NCBI GenBank assembly: GCA_902769875.1
Contig: CACXQV010000010.1
Span: 1-64,000, forward strand
DNA: 64,000 nucleotides
Direction: 5' to 3'
Origin: an uncultured Bacteroidia bacterium
Lineage (GTDB): Bacteria > Bacteroidota > Bacteroidia > Bacteroidales > F082
Shown here: in pieces, positions 8,239 to 15,619 of the stretch
How positions within the stretch are numbered: the stretch's first letter is position 1
How the letters are laid out: each line of letters begins with the position of its first letter
Position numbers and translations under genes: made by a program
The notes under the pieces: generated by a model
The model's database searches: none
Told to the model about the DNA's origin: nothing
What the model saw: only the letters and a program-made list of their open reading frames with translations

Positions 8239-11103
8239 TTACTCTTTGATTATCTGCTTGTATTTCAGGTTGGTGACCCGACCGAACTTCGCAAGCTCCT
8301 TCTTGTTGACGCTCTTAGGGCTACCCGACATCATGATGACCACGGGACGATTCTTGACCATCCGATTGTAGAAACTCATCACGTCTTCAAACTCGGCATT
8401 GCGAATCAGTTCCGTGACCTCGGCACGCGGGTCGTGGTCGTAGCCCTTTCGCGTCCAATAACGCACCATGCTGGGCTTGCTGCGGAAAGTGTAGTATGCG
8501 CTGGCACGCGACTTCAGCAAGGCCTCCTTCGATGCATTGAACTTTTCGACGCGCTCAGGCATGTCGGTAATCAAGTCGGTCATGGCGGTGATGCCATCGA
8601 TGGTTTTGTCGCCTTGCGTGCCTAAGAAACCGCTCAGATAACCGGGTATGCGTTCCAAATCGTCAAATGAATAGGATGCATACGCAGTGTAGCCCAACGA
8701 GCGGAATTCCCTGATTTCCTGGAAGATGATGGAATACATATCCGTTCCGAAGTATTTGCTGAACACGCCAGCCATGGCCTCGTCCTTCAAGCTCAGCTTT
8801 TCGCCCGGAACGTAGAACCAAATATTGCTTTGGCGGAAGCTCCTGTTAGGCGCGAAAAACACTTGCGGCTCGGTAAACCTGTTTTTCACGCGATACTTCT
8901 CCACGCCCTTGACAGGATTGGCAGGCAGGATGTTGTGCGCCACGATCGACTTGACCATCACATGAGGATACTGGTTGCCGGTGTAAAGCACATAGCCGTC
9001 GCGCTTGAGCGCCTCGGCCACTTGGGCAAGCAATTCCTCCCCGCTCCGCTTCGACCATTCCTTGGTGCTGCTGTGCTTCAAGTAGCTGGATTGGTCGCCA
9101 TACAAGGCATATTCGCGCACCGCACGAGCCCAAGTGGAAGCATCCTCCCTCGAAGCCTTGGCATTCATCCTCTCGCCATCGGCCAAAATCTTGATTTGGC
9201 TCTCGTCATTCGAAGGGTTGAAAAGCTTGTCATGGCAAAGCTCCAACAACCGCTCCTGATCCTTCTCAAAACCCGTAACCTTGACGGTGAAGGTGTTTTC
9301 GTCAGCAAAGCAATCGATGGTGGCGCCCATCTTTTGCAATTCGAGGGCAAATTCCTGATATGTAAGGCTTTCTGTGCCTTGCATAACGAGATAGCCGAGG
9401 GCTTTTTCCAAATCGGGGTCGTCCAAGGTGCCATAGTTGAAGCAGAAAGACAACTCAAAAATATCATTGGCGGTGTTGATGGCCGAATAGAGCTTGAAGC
9501 CTTGGCTGATGTCGGTGATTTTCACGTCTTTGCCAAACTCGATGACTTGTGGCGTCACTTCGGGCATTTCTTCGGCTTCAATCATTTTGGCGAAGTCGGA
9601 CTTGGCATTGGTGTTTTTGGCTTCGAGGGGTTTCCATTTGGGTTTTTCCACCTTGTCTTTCGGGGTGGAGCCCATCTTGGAACGCACGTCGAGATAATCG
9701 TTGCCAAAGTATTTGTTGGCGATGGCCACCACCTCATCTTTGGTGATGGTCTTGATGCGCTCGGTCTCGGCCAAAAACTCCTCGTAAGTCTGCCCGCAGC
9801 TCTCCATCTCAAGGAAAAGGTTGGCCAACTTGTTGAGGTTTTCCGTTGCCCTGAGTCGGCCCATCAACTCACCCATCCTGACGGCCTCGAACAGCTCGTC
9901 GCTGAACTCGCCTCTTTTCAGTTGGTCGAGGCATCCAAAAATCAGTTTCTCGGCGTTTTCGTGCGACTGTCCGAGCAGCTTCGGGATGTAGAGCATCAGG
10001 TTGACGCCATAGTCTTCCAACGAGAGCGGCATCATCATGGCAGCCATAATCTCCCCGTCGAGCATCAGCTTGTCGGCCAGACCGGTCTCGCCGTTGAAGA
10101 AGATTTGGCAAGCCATCGAAAGCGGAATCATATCGGGGTCGGATTCTTTAGCACCGGGGAAGATGAGTGCCCCCATCTTTATCGGGGTCATCCTCACCTC
10201 CTTGGTGACGGCGCCATTGAATTTGGGCAACTCATACTTCGGCATGGGAGGCACCTCGCCACTGCGCCAAGTGCCAAACTTGGCGGCGGCCATTGCCTCG
10301 GCTTCCTCCATATCGAAGTCGCCGACGAGAATGAGCGTCATATTGTTGGCCACATAATAGGTGTTGTAAAACTCGTGCATCTTGGCAGGCTGCGGGTTCT
10401 TCAGATGCTCGGTGTAGCCAATCACCGGACGGCCGTATGGATGCTCGCCAAAGACCTCACGGAAAAGATATTCCTGAAAGCCCGAAATGGGATTGTCGCC
10501 ATACATGTTCTTCTCCTCGTAAACGGCCTCCAACTCGGTTTGGAACAGACGAAACACGGGATTGCGGAAACGCTCCACATAAACGTCCATCCATTTGGAA
10601 AGCTGGTTCGAGGGGAAAGTGTTGAAATACATCGTTTGGTCGTAGGAAGTGCCGGCGTTGAGGCCTTTTCCGCCCATTTGCGTGAGGATGACATCGGTTT
10701 CATTCGGGATGGCATAGTCGGTGGAAGCAATCGACAACGCATTGATTTTAAGCTGGATGGCATTGCGTTCAGCAGGGTCGGTGGTTTCGTGCAGCTTGTC
10801 GTACATCATACTGATGCTGTCGAGATACACTTTCTCTTTTTCCCAATTGATGGTGCCGATGCGGTCGGTGCCCTTGAACATGATGTGCTCAAAATAATGG
10901 GCCATACCTGTGGCATCGGCCGGGTCGTTTTTGCTGCCGGCGTGGACGTAGATGGCGCCATAAATCTCCGGCTGGTCGTGGTTTTCGCACATCACGACCT
11001 TCAGGCCGTTGTCGAGATAGGTGGTTTTCGTTTTCAGGCCTGTTTGGGCAAACATTATGTTGCATCCAAGCAAGGCGATGAAGAATAAGATTGTTTTTTT
11101 CAT
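8239..11103 (-). CDS. M16 family zinc metallopeptidase, exported
   Basis: 954 residues. A signal peptide (to IMFAQ, about residue 20) is followed by a duplicated M16 architecture. The first half carries the inverted zinc motif HxxEH (H69-Y-F-E72-H73) and the downstream acidic helix ELEAVYEEKN expected to supply the third ligand. The second half (about 480-940) is the inactive M16C-type partner, with no HxxEH. The length fits the two-repeat pitrilysin/insulinase class, which forms a clam-shell and cleaves unfolded peptides. Periplasmic location is inferred from the signal. It is probably monocistronic, with its own -7 element upstream and a terminator downstream. A long opposite-strand frame over it is a shadow. 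Confidence 0.9.
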   Translation of the reverse strand: MKKTILFFIALLGCNIMFAQTGLKTKTTYLDNGLKVVMCENHDQPEIYGAIYVHAGSKNDPADATGMAHYFEHIMFKGTDRIGTINWEKEKVYLDSISMMYDKLHETTDPAERNAIQLKINALSIASTDYAIPNETDVILTQMGGKGLNAGTSYDQTMYFNTFPSNQLSKWMDVYVERFRNPVFRLFQTELEAVYEEKNMYGDNPISGFQEYLFREVFGEHPYGRPVIGYTEHLKNPQPAKMHEFYNTYYVANNMTLILVGDFDMEEAEAMAAAKFGTWRSGEVPPMPKYELPKFNGAVTKEVRMTPIKMGALIFPGAKESDPDMIPLSMACQIFFNGETGLADKLMLDGEIMAAMMMPLSLEDYGVNLMLYIPKLLGQSHENAEKLIFGCLDQLKRGEFSDELFEAVRMGELMGRLRATENLNKLANLFLEMESCGQTYEEFLAETERIKTITKDEVVAIANKYFGNDYLDVRSKMGSTPKDKVEKPKWKPLEAKNTNAKSDFAKMIEAEEMPEVTPQVIEFGKDVKITDISQGFKLYSAINTANDIFELSFCFNYGTLDDPDLEKALGYLVMQGTESLTYQEFALELQKMGATIDCFADENTFTVKVTGFEKDQERLLELCHDKLFNPSNDESQIKILADGERMNAKASREDASTWARAVREYALYGDQSSYLKHSSTKEWSKRSGEELLAQVAEALKRDGYVLYTGNQYPHVMVKSIVAHNILPANPVKGVEKYRVKNRFTEPQVFFAPNRSFRQSNIWFYVPGEKLSLKDEAMAGVFSKYFGTDMYSIIFQEIREFRSLGYTAYASYSFDDLERIPGYLSGFLGTQGDKTIDGITAMTDLITDMPERVEKFNASKEALLKSRASAYYTFRSKPSMVRYWTRKGYDHDPRAEVTELIRNAEFEDVMSFYNRMVKNRPVVIMMSGSPKSVNKKELAKFGRVTNLKYKQIIKE

Positions 11104-11135
11104 GGGCTGATAATTTTAAGATTGACAATTCTTTG

Positions 11136-11143
11136 CAAAAGTA
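11136..11143 (-). promoter_or_regulatory. Candidate -7 element for the M16 peptidase gene
   Basis: Read on the minus strand this is TACTTTTG (TAnnTTTG consensus), 33 bases before the ATG. No well-spaced TTG is visible, so only the -7 half is supported. Confidence 0.4.
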
Positions 11144-11160
11144 CAAAAACTTTCAATCAG

Positions 11161-11976
11161 TTAATCACCCAAACGAGTCACTTTGCCGCCCACCTTGTCG
11201 CCTTCCACGATGGGGTTGCCGTAGTAGCCGATGTCGCCCGAACCGATGATGCCGTAGGTGAGTTTGCCGTTGACCCGCGCCTTGATGTCGCCCGATCCGG
11301 CAACGTTGGCATCAAGGTTTTCGATGTCGCAGTTGAGGACTATGTCACCTGAGCCAGCCACGCCAGCCTCTGCCTTGCTCACCGTGCCGCTGACGACTTT
11401 CAAGTCGCCCGAACCGGCAACGTTGCAGTCCAACTTGTCGGCAACCAATTCGTTGCAAACCAAATCGCCCGAACCGGCCACATTCAATTCGGCTTCACCG
11501 ACAGTGACCGTTTCGTTGAAGACAATGTCGCCCGAGCCGGCCACGTTGGCCTCCAACTTCTCCGCTTCCAACGGACTGTTGGCATTGAACGTGCCGCTGC
11601 CCGCGAGGTTGATGTTCTCCAAACTCGGTGCCGTCACTTCGATGACGAATTTAGTGGCTCTCAAACTTGTGTTTTTGTCTTCCTTGCGTTTGCCCATCAG
11701 CAACTCATTGTCTTTCACTTTGATGTCAAGGTAGTCGTAAAGGTTATCATCCACGGTGACAGTGCAGGAGTAATTGTCGGCAATCGTGAAGTTGACCGTA
11801 GCTGGCAACGAAGTCGAGATTTCGTTGAACGCGGTCACATCGATGTTGCGGGTAATGATGTTGCCGTCGCCTTTGACGGTTTTGCCGCCAAGCGTTTCCC
11901 CATCCAGATTGATGGTGCAGGCATTGAGCGTCATGCTGATGATGGCTGCTGCGATGATTAGGATGTTTCTTTTCAT
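11161..11976 (-). CDS. DUF2807/GIN domain lipoprotein with GSGDI repeats
   Basis: 271 residues. The N-terminal lipoprotein signal ends at MTLNAC (Cys20). A domain beginning with VKGDGNIITRNIDVTAF is followed by a right-handed beta-helix-like stretch with many NVAGSGDI/L units about 20 residues apart. This is typical of the head-GIN/DUF2807 family (putative autotransporter-adhesin-like head domains), abundant in Bacteroidota and often placed near ABC transporters or PspC-type regulators. The molecular function is unknown. Here it lies 157 bases downstream of the GntR/ABC operon on the same strand, with a REP-like palindrome in between, so co-transcription is uncertain. Confidence 0.85.
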   Translation of the reverse strand: MKRNILIIAAAIISMTLNACTINLDGETLGGKTVKGDGNIITRNIDVTAFNEISTSLPATVNFTIADNYSCTVTVDDNLYDYLDIKVKDNELLMGKRKEDKNTSLRATKFVIEVTAPSLENINLAGSGTFNANSPLEAEKLEANVAGSGDIVFNETVTVGEAELNVAGSGDLVCNELVADKLDCNVAGSGDLKVVSGTVSKAEAGVAGSGDIVLNCDIENLDANVAGSGDIKARVNGKLTYGIIGSGDIGYYGNPIVEGDKVGGKVTRLGD

Positions 11977-12016
11977 TTTATTAAAAACTTTGTCATTTGA
12001 ATTTCAATTATTTCTC

Positions 12017-12088
12017 AACTACGGATTTCACAGATTCCACGAATTTCTTTTCATAATAATCTCCGTTAAATCCGCATGATCCGTAGTT
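12017..12088. repeat. REP-like inverted repeat element
   Basis: AACTACGGAT (12017-12026) and ATCCGTAGTT (12079-12088) are perfect inverted termini. Further partial inverted similarity lies inside (GGATTTCACAG against TTAAATCCGC). It fills most of the gap between the DUF2807 gene and the GntR gene. The form suggests a dispersed non-autonomous palindromic element and not a terminator. Confidence 0.65.
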
Positions 12089-12133
12089 CATTGATACCAA
12101 TCTTTGTAGTAATACGGACTTGCGCCGAAAAAG

Positions 12134-12484
12134 TTACAGTTCATACGATTTTTTTATCTCGTCGAGGCCGATGCCCAAGAGTTTCATCTTCTTGACCACT
12201 TCGGGCAGTTCCTTTTCGAGAAACTCCTCGCGCATTTGCTTGAGCACGATGTCTTTGGCCTCGGGCGCGATGAAATAGCCGATGCCGCGCTTGTTGTAGA
12301 TGATGCCCGCAGCGGTCATGGTCTCGTATGAGCGCATGATGGTGTTGGGGTTCACGCCGAGTTGGATGCCGTAGTCGCGCACCGACAAGATACGGTCGTC
12401 GGCCTTCAGTTCGCCGCGCAGGATTTGCTCATAGAGTTGCGAACAAATCTGCAAGTATATGGGTTTGTGTGCGTTGAATTCCAT
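12134..12484 (-). CDS. GntR-family transcriptional regulator (YhcF type)
   Basis: 116 residues: an N-terminal GntR winged-helix domain (PIYLQICSQLYEQILRGEL, then DRILSVRDYGIQLGVNPNTIMRSYETM, then the GIGYFI wing) and a short helical tail without a large effector domain. That size and tail define the YhcF/YtrA subgroup, which usually represses a neighbouring ABC transporter operon. It is the last gene of the cluster ATPase-permease-regulator; the stop of the permease gene lies 3 bases upstream of its ATG, so it is translationally close to the transporter. Its likely role is autoregulation of this operon. Confidence 0.9.
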   Translation of the reverse strand: MEFNAHKPIYLQICSQLYEQILRGELKADDRILSVRDYGIQLGVNPNTIMRSYETMTAAGIIYNKRGIGYFIAPEAKDIVLKQMREEFLEKELPEVVKKMKLLGIGLDEIKKSYEL

Positions 12485-12487
12485 GGC

Positions 12488-13324
12488 TTAGTATTTTTGG
12501 GTTTTGATTTTACGATAGGTGAAGTAGAGCAGCACGGCGGTGATGACGATGCCGATTGCAACACCCCAAACCATACTCATACGGAATCCTTGGGCAAATT
12601 GCATTTCGTTCAACGTCTCAATGCCTTCCATGGCATTCTTGAACCATTCGCTCTTCACAAAGATAAGAGCAAGCAAAGAAGACAGCACATAACTGATGCC
12701 CAACACACATGCGAAGGTCTTCCCAGCCTTGTGCTTCTTGAATAGCATATTGCCTAACATGAAGATGGCCGACCATTGAAGGACTTTGAGAATGATTTGG
12801 GCACGCATAATGCCGATAGGCAAAACTGTATCAAACGGAACCGAAGTGTCACCGAATTGAGCCATACCTCCTTCAGCGTCTGCCATACGGTAAATTTCAT
12901 TGAGCGTGTACAGATGTACCGGCTTCTCGAAACCGCCAAAGGGGAAGAGCGACAGCAAGGCATCAACCAAATAGCCGCCGAAGAAAACCACTGTGGGAGT
13001 AACGATGGCGCAATAGAGGAACATGCTAATAAATTTCTCTAACGAGGAAGCTGGCAGCATGGCGAAGCTCACACCCTCGCGCGAAAGGTTTGCCTTACCA
13101 TAGACCTTTTCCGGAACCATCATCATGGCACCAGCCGTCCAAATGCTGAGCATACCGAAACGAACAATCGAATTGGTCTCCGAGCCAAATAGCAGATTGA
13201 AAATCCAAAAGATGGCGTTCAGGCTGCACCAAACGATGAGCGAAGTGCCGTAGTTGCGGATATATATCTTGCCGTCTTTCAGCAAGAGGTTCTTGAAACG
13301 ATTGAAACTGAATGTGTTATTCAT
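12488..13324 (-). CDS. ABC transporter permease subunit
   Basis: 278 residues with about six hydrophobic segments (residues near 25-48, 56-73, 92-120, 176-195, 200-222 and 250-272) and no catalytic motif. Its position directly between the ATPase gene (15-base gap) and the YhcF-type regulator (3-base gap) identifies it as the membrane subunit of that exporter. Such GntR-linked ABC systems often handle stress, antibiotic or envelope functions. The substrate cannot be read from the sequence. Confidence 0.8.
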   Translation of the reverse strand: MNNTFSFNRFKNLLLKDGKIYIRNYGTSLIVWCSLNAIFWIFNLLFGSETNSIVRFGMLSIWTAGAMMMVPEKVYGKANLSREGVSFAMLPASSLEKFISMFLYCAIVTPTVVFFGGYLVDALLSLFPFGGFEKPVHLYTLNEIYRMADAEGGMAQFGDTSVPFDTVLPIGIMRAQIILKVLQWSAIFMLGNMLFKKHKAGKTFACVLGISYVLSSLLALIFVKSEWFKNAMEGIETLNEMQFAQGFRMSMVWGVAIGIVITAVLLYFTYRKIKTQKY

Positions 13325-13339
13325 AATTTTTTCCTCCTA

Positions 13340-14164
13340 TTAGTTGAAAAGTTGTTTGATGGTTTGCTTGTTTTTCATCACAGTGTTGAACAGCACCTCG
13401 ATGCTGACTTTGCTGTCTAAGCCTTCAGGGTTGCGGGTCACGTTGACATAACCGCCGGGGATCATCTCGCTGTAAAGTGCGGTGTCGTCTTTCTCCATGC
13501 CGTAGTCGAAATAAAGGCGGTCAGTGATTTCGCGGAACGAGGCTTTGAGCAGCACTTCGTCGTGGTCGAGGATGATAATGGGGTCGATTAGGTTTTCCAC
13601 ATCCTTCACCTGATGGGTGGAGATGATGATGGTGCGGTTGTCGTTGGCGTGTTTCGCGATGACCTGACGGAAAAGGGTCTTCGAAGGGATGTCGAGGCCG
13701 TTGGTGGGTTCGTCGAGGAGCAGATAGTCCGTATTGAGGGCCAAAGCGGTGGAAATCAAGCATTTCTTCTGCTGGCCGAACGACATTTCGGCGTATTTGC
13801 GCGTCGGGTCGACGTCCAACTCCTTGCAGAGTTCGAAGAAAAGTTTCTCGTCGTAGTTGGGATAGAACATGCCCAACTCGCGCACATTATTAATAGGTGT
13901 GCCCTCCGGGATGGCGAAGTCTTCCGAAATGAAGTAAATCTTTTGGAGGGTTTCGGGCAAGCGGTTGAAGGGTGCGACGCCGTCCACCTCGCAGGTGCCG
14001 GCGGTCGGCTTTTGCAAGCCGCTGATGAGTTTCAGCAGGGAGGTCTTCCCCACTCCGTTTTCGCCAAGCAACCCATAGATGTTGCCCTTCTCGAAGCCGA
14101 GGCTGATGTTTTTGAAGACTGGCTGACTGTTGTAGCCGAAGTCTAAGTTGTTGATTGTAATCAT
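13340..14164 (-). CDS. ABC transporter ATP-binding subunit
   Basis: 274 residues with all NBD motifs: Walker A GENGVGKTS (around residue 35), a Q-loop region, signature MSFGQQKK (around 128), Walker B YLLLDEPTNGLD, and the H-loop STHQ. A C-terminal extension of about 60 residues lies beyond the core, as in YtrB-like ATPases. It is the first gene of a three-gene operon with the permease and the GntR regulator. A well-spaced promoter (TTG-N19-TACTTTTG on the minus strand) lies about 77 bases upstream. Confidence 0.92.
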   Translation of the reverse strand: MITINNLDFGYNSQPVFKNISLGFEKGNIYGLLGENGVGKTSLLKLISGLQKPTAGTCEVDGVAPFNRLPETLQKIYFISEDFAIPEGTPINNVRELGMFYPNYDEKLFFELCKELDVDPTRKYAEMSFGQQKKCLISTALALNTDYLLLDEPTNGLDIPSKTLFRQVIAKHANDNRTIIISTHQVKDVENLIDPIIILDHDEVLLKASFREITDRLYFDYGMEKDDTALYSEMIPGGYVNVTRNPEGLDSKVSIEVLFNTVMKNKQTIKQLFN

Positions 14165-14240
14165 GTTGAATTGTTTATTGTTGAACTGTTTAACTGTTAT
14201 TTGTCTATGTTTTTTAGTGTATTAGTTGATTAGTACGCTG

Positions 14241-14270
14241 CAAAAGTACAACATTTTTCATTACTGTCAA
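14241..14270 (-). promoter_or_regulatory. Promoter of the ABC/GntR operon
   Basis: On the minus strand, TTG (14270-14268), a 19-base spacer and TACTTTTG (14248-14241) match the Bacteroidota sigma-ABfr consensus. It precedes the ATPase start by 77 bases, a leader long enough to hold an operator for the YhcF-type regulator. Confidence 0.65.
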
Positions 14271-14348
14271 GAGAAAAAGTGATTTTTTTTGAAAATTTTC
14301 GATTTTTTTTGTCACAAAACCTGCAAAACATTCAAAACAGAGGAAATA

Positions 14349-14443
14349 AAACAGGCAACGGCTCTCAACCGGTCGCCGTTGCGACGCCGCCTAACAGCGA
14401 CTGGGAAAGGAGCCAGTTGGCGACTTTCTCTGCCAAAAAGGTT
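14349..14443. other. Structured intergenic segment, unassigned
   Basis: In the 384-base gap between the ABC operon and the next gene, this GC-richer stretch holds nested inverted repeats (CAACGGC with GCCGTTG; GCGACTGG with CCAGTTGGCG). It differs in composition from the AT-rich flanks. It may be a decayed repeat element. No coding potential is convincing. Confidence 0.35.
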
Positions 14444-14485
14444 TTGTGGGTTTTGATAGTTTTGTGACCAAACAGAAAAAAAACT

Positions 14486-14522
14486 TTGACCAAAACTCGA
14501 AAAAAATCGGAGTTTTGGTCAA
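14486..14522 (-). terminator. Rho-independent terminator of the 15238-14549 gene
   Basis: A 13-bp perfect stem (TTGACCAAAACTC at 14486-14498 with its complement at 14510-14522). Read on the minus strand it is followed by a run of eight T. It lies 27 bases after the stop codon of the membrane protein gene. Confidence 0.8.
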
Positions 14523-14548
14523 GGTTCTTTGAATAATGAAGGGAATGA

Positions 14549-15238
14549 TTACTTCTTGATACTCAAAATCACGCCCAAAGCCACGCCGAGGAAGGCCGCA
14601 AACAACACTTGAAGCGTGGGCGGCAACAGGAAAGTGATGGTGTGTGCAGGATACCAGAACAGCGGAATCGTCTTGGCAAAGACGAAGCCATATTGGATGT
14701 CCCAGTTGATTTTCTTCGACAGTGTTTCCCTGATTTTCAGCGGATTGCTGAAGAAACCTTTCAATGTACCGCCAGTTTCGGCAATGTGGATGTCGGTGAT
14801 TTTGTGGAAAGTCATAAAGACCGGCGCAAACAGGGTGTTCATCAGCACACTGACACAGAGCGCGACGAAAGCTTTGCCCCAACTCAAATCGCCTGCAAAC
14901 CATTCCGCCGCTTTCCCGTCGAGATGAAAACCTCCGTCCAACAAAGCGATTGTTCCCGTCTTGAATATGGTCATGGCGGAGGCAATGACTACGCCCAACA
15001 CGCCCCAAACCAGCATTTTAGGCAGCAGGCCGAAGCCTTTTTTGAGATAAACGCCCTCGCGGATGCGCAAAGCAAGCATCTCGCCAAAGGTGCCGAGGAT
15101 GGCGAACTTGAAGAAACTCATCAGCAGGCCGTGGTTGGCGGTGGTTGTGTTGAACCAATCCCACGCTCCGGGAATAAAGGCGAAGCCGCATATCACAGCG
15201 GCCACAATAATTATCGTAATCAAATCAGACTTCTTCAT
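14549..15238 (-). CDS. Integral membrane protein of unknown function
   Basis: 229 residues with about five hydrophobic segments (near 6-25, 38-57, 72-94, 124-145 and 195-225). The segment WDIQYGFVFAKTIPLFWYP, before the last hydrophobic stretch, recalls the Mpv17/PMP22-like membrane family, but I would not assign it on that alone. The ATG overlaps the TGA of the preceding small gene (ATGA at 15238-15235) if that gene is read through its apparent frameshift, which indicates translational coupling. A strong terminator follows. Confidence 0.7.
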   Translation of the reverse strand: MKKSDLITIIIVAAVICGFAFIPGAWDWFNTTTANHGLLMSFFKFAILGTFGEMLALRIREGVYLKKGFGLLPKMLVWGVLGVVIASAMTIFKTGTIALLDGGFHLDGKAAEWFAGDLSWGKAFVALCVSVLMNTLFAPVFMTFHKITDIHIAETGGTLKGFFSNPLKIRETLSKKINWDIQYGFVFAKTIPLFWYPAHTITFLLPPTLQVLFAAFLGVALGVILSIKK

Positions 15239-15487
15239 ACCTTGTTCCTTTTATCCAATTCCTTGTTCTGCCAGTAGCGACCCAACAAGCAAAGCAGACA
15301 CAAGCCGCAAAGCACCCCTCCGAGCACGAATCCCGTTTGGTCTTCGCCCTTGGCGAGATAAAGGTAAATGCCGTAGCATGGTGCGGCTGGTCTTGTCGGT
15401 TTTCTTCAGCAAAAGGTTGTCAATCAAGAAGGTGACGACGACCAACGCTGCATAGACAAGGTAATAGGTTGCTTTTTCGGTAATCAT
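15235..15487 (-). pseudogene. Small two-TM membrane protein gene, apparently frameshifted
   Basis: From ATG 15487 the frame encodes MITEKATYYLVYAALVVV..., one TM helix ending in LLLKK. It then becomes Arg-rich and unlike protein. Shifting frame at or just after the AAAA run (TTTT on the plus strand, about 15400-15404) gives CYGIYLYLAKGEDQTGF, a second hydrophobic segment and a tail ending NKELDKRNKV. Its TGA overlaps the ATG of the next gene as ATGA. Second TM, sensible tail and overlapping stop together say the real product spans both frames, about 83 residues. Either a one-base indel has broken the gene or the assembly has an error; programmed slippage is less likely. The function is unknown. 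Confidence 0.6.
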
Positions 15488-15508
15488 ATTATTAAGACTA
15501 CGTTTACT

Positions 15509-15603
15509 GCCGCCTTGCGTCATTGCGAGGAGGAACGACGAAGCAATCCAAAAATTAACGGCGACTCTGGACTGCTTCGTTCCTCGCAGTGACGCGAAGC
15601 GGC
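15509..15603. repeat. REP/MITE-like palindromic repeat
   Basis: The left arm, with GTCATTGCGAGG and CGAAGCAATCC, and the right arm, with GGACTGCTTCG and CTCGCAGTGAC, are imperfect inverted copies around an AT-rich centre. The similarity extends outward to GCCGCCTTGCG / CGCGAAGCGGC. Elements of this type (GTCATTGCGAGGA...GAAGCAATCC) are scattered in many bacterial genomes. It lies just upstream of the frameshifted small gene and creates a false N-terminal extension of it. Confidence 0.8.
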
Positions 15604-15619
15604 AACAGGTTGGCATCCG

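Noticed and set aside
8830-11088. 752-residue plus-strand open frame over the M16 gene
   Set aside because: It is an antisense shadow of a well-supported M16 peptidase with signal peptide and HxxEH; its own sequence shows no domain.
14279-14467. 62-residue plus-strand open frame in the gap after the ABC operon
   Set aside because: Low-complexity start, no initiation context, and it crosses the repeat-like patch.
15488-15616. N-terminal extension of the small minus-strand membrane gene
   Set aside because: It is translated from a MITE-like repeat; ATG 15487 starts the hydrophobic segment.
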